Under the pieces are notes generated by a model. The model saw only the letters and a list, made by a program, of their open reading frames with translations. It was not told the DNA's origin and searched no databases. From contig NZ_JAJGNP010000012.1 of assembly GCF_020782245.1 (NCBI RefSeq), forward strand, positions 1 through 64,000: 64,000 nt of DNA, given 5' to 3'. The DNA comes from Sphingobium soli. GTDB taxonomy: Bacteria; Pseudomonadota; Alphaproteobacteria; Sphingomonadales; Sphingomonadaceae. A program made the position numbers and the translations under genes. The first letter of the stretch is position 1; each line of letters begins with the position of its first letter. Below, in pieces: positions 63,690 through 64,000 of this stretch.

Positions 63690-63789
63690 CCCGGCACGCG
63701 ACATCGACTGCGACAGGTGCACGGCTTTGCGCTGGGCTTCCGATAAACGCGACAGCCAGGCACCCGCTGTCGCGTTTGCCGAAATGCCC

Positions 63790-64000
63790 CTACCCCGCCT
63801 TGCTCCGCGCCGCCGCCAGCACATCACCGGCAAGCCGCGCGTAATCGGCGCAGGCGTGCTGGAGCGCCGGGCCGCTGCCCGCGTCGCGCCATGCGCCGAA
63901 ACAATGGCGATTCTGCGCCGCGCGCATCTGCCGCAGGCGTTCCCGCACTTCTACAGGCAGGCCGAGCCGCGGGGCGAAGCGCCGCCACGCTTCGGCGGCG
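63790..64000 (-). CDS. C-terminal part of an unrecognised protein (cut by the window edge)
   Basis: A minus-strand frame of 69 codons ends at TAG (63792-63790) and is open to the window edge. The visible residues (AAEAWRRFAPRLGLPVEVRE, QNRHCFGAWRDAGSGPALQHA) suggest a helical protein, but I do not recognise the family. Codon use is like that of neighbouring genes. Confidence 0.5.
   Translation of the reverse strand, partial: AAEAWRRFAPRLGLPVEVRERLRQMRAAQNRHCFGAWRDAGSGPALQHACADYARLAGDVLAAARSKAG

Noticed and set aside
63030..63833. 267-codon minus-strand frame over the second DUF3617 lipoprotein
   Set aside because: The plus strand carries a signal peptide, lipobox and family pattern; the minus frame has none.

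Overview
The window looks like the chromosome or a large replicon of a sphingomonad (Sphingobium, Sphingomonas or Novosphingobium type alphaproteobacterium). It is GC rich, it carries five TonB-dependent outer-membrane receptors, its proteins resemble sphingomonad families, and it is full of short operons with 4-nt ATGA/GTGA stop-start overlaps. No rRNA gene, complete tRNA gene or CRISPR array was seen.

Layout. 1-6.1 kb: a TonB receptor with a LacI-type operator candidate, an alpha/beta hydrolase and a dead IS5-family element. 6.1-36.9 kb: a large catabolic region for an unidentified CoA-activated substrate. It holds seven operons or genes arranged head to head: a leftward operon (two-domain CMD-like protein, crotonase, EthD protein, SDR, acyl-CoA synthetase, FadJ-like protein, broken MDR reductase); a rightward operon (acyl-CoA dehydrogenase, APH-type kinase, TonB receptor, then after a terminator an MFS transporter and a DUF1254 protein); a leftward operon (DUF35-like protein, thiolase-like enzyme, ACAD, thiolase, ACAD, SDR); a TetR-LuxR regulator pair; a single SDR; a second CMD-like protein; and a rightward six-gene operon (SDR, SDR, ACAD, DUF1254 protein, APH kinase, crotonase) whose genes are joined by five successive ATGA overlaps, followed by a DUF2889-like gene. 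36.8-45.3 kb: decayed genes, a frameshifted TonB receptor and a 2-aminoethylphosphonate-type locus (PhnX, FAD oxidoreductase, DUF5690 transporter, LysR). 45.3-51.8 kb: a GPH-type symporter, an unusual double TetR regulator, a TonB receptor and a secreted tyrosine-phosphatase-like protein. 52.2-59.2 kb: a PoxB-type enzyme coupled to an FMN glutamate-synthase-like protein, then a probable siderophore receptor with a PepSY membrane protein. 59.2-64 kb: an IS remnant, uvrB, two DUF3617 lipoproteins flanking a small HNH protein, and a truncated gene at the edge.

The most interesting system is the 6-37 kb region. Seven near-identical inverted repeats (CGACCG-N2-CGGTCG) lie in its promoter regions, including one upstream of the TetR gene itself, so it reads as one regulon. 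It contains two copies of an APH-family kinase paired with an ACAD10/11-type acyl-CoA dehydrogenase. That pair is known from 4-hydroxyacyl-CoA catabolism (bacterial LvaA/LvaC, mammalian ACAD10/ACAD11), where a hydroxyl is phosphorylated and then eliminated. With a heteromeric ACAD pair, a thiolase-like/DUF35 pair of the kind used for retro-aldol side-chain cleavage, secreted DUF1254/DUF1214 proteins and a TonB receptor, this suggests uptake and beta-oxidation-like breakdown of a branched or hydroxylated, perhaps isoprenoid, steroid-like or aryl-alkyl, acid. No ring-attacking oxygenase was found, so the substrate is not identified.
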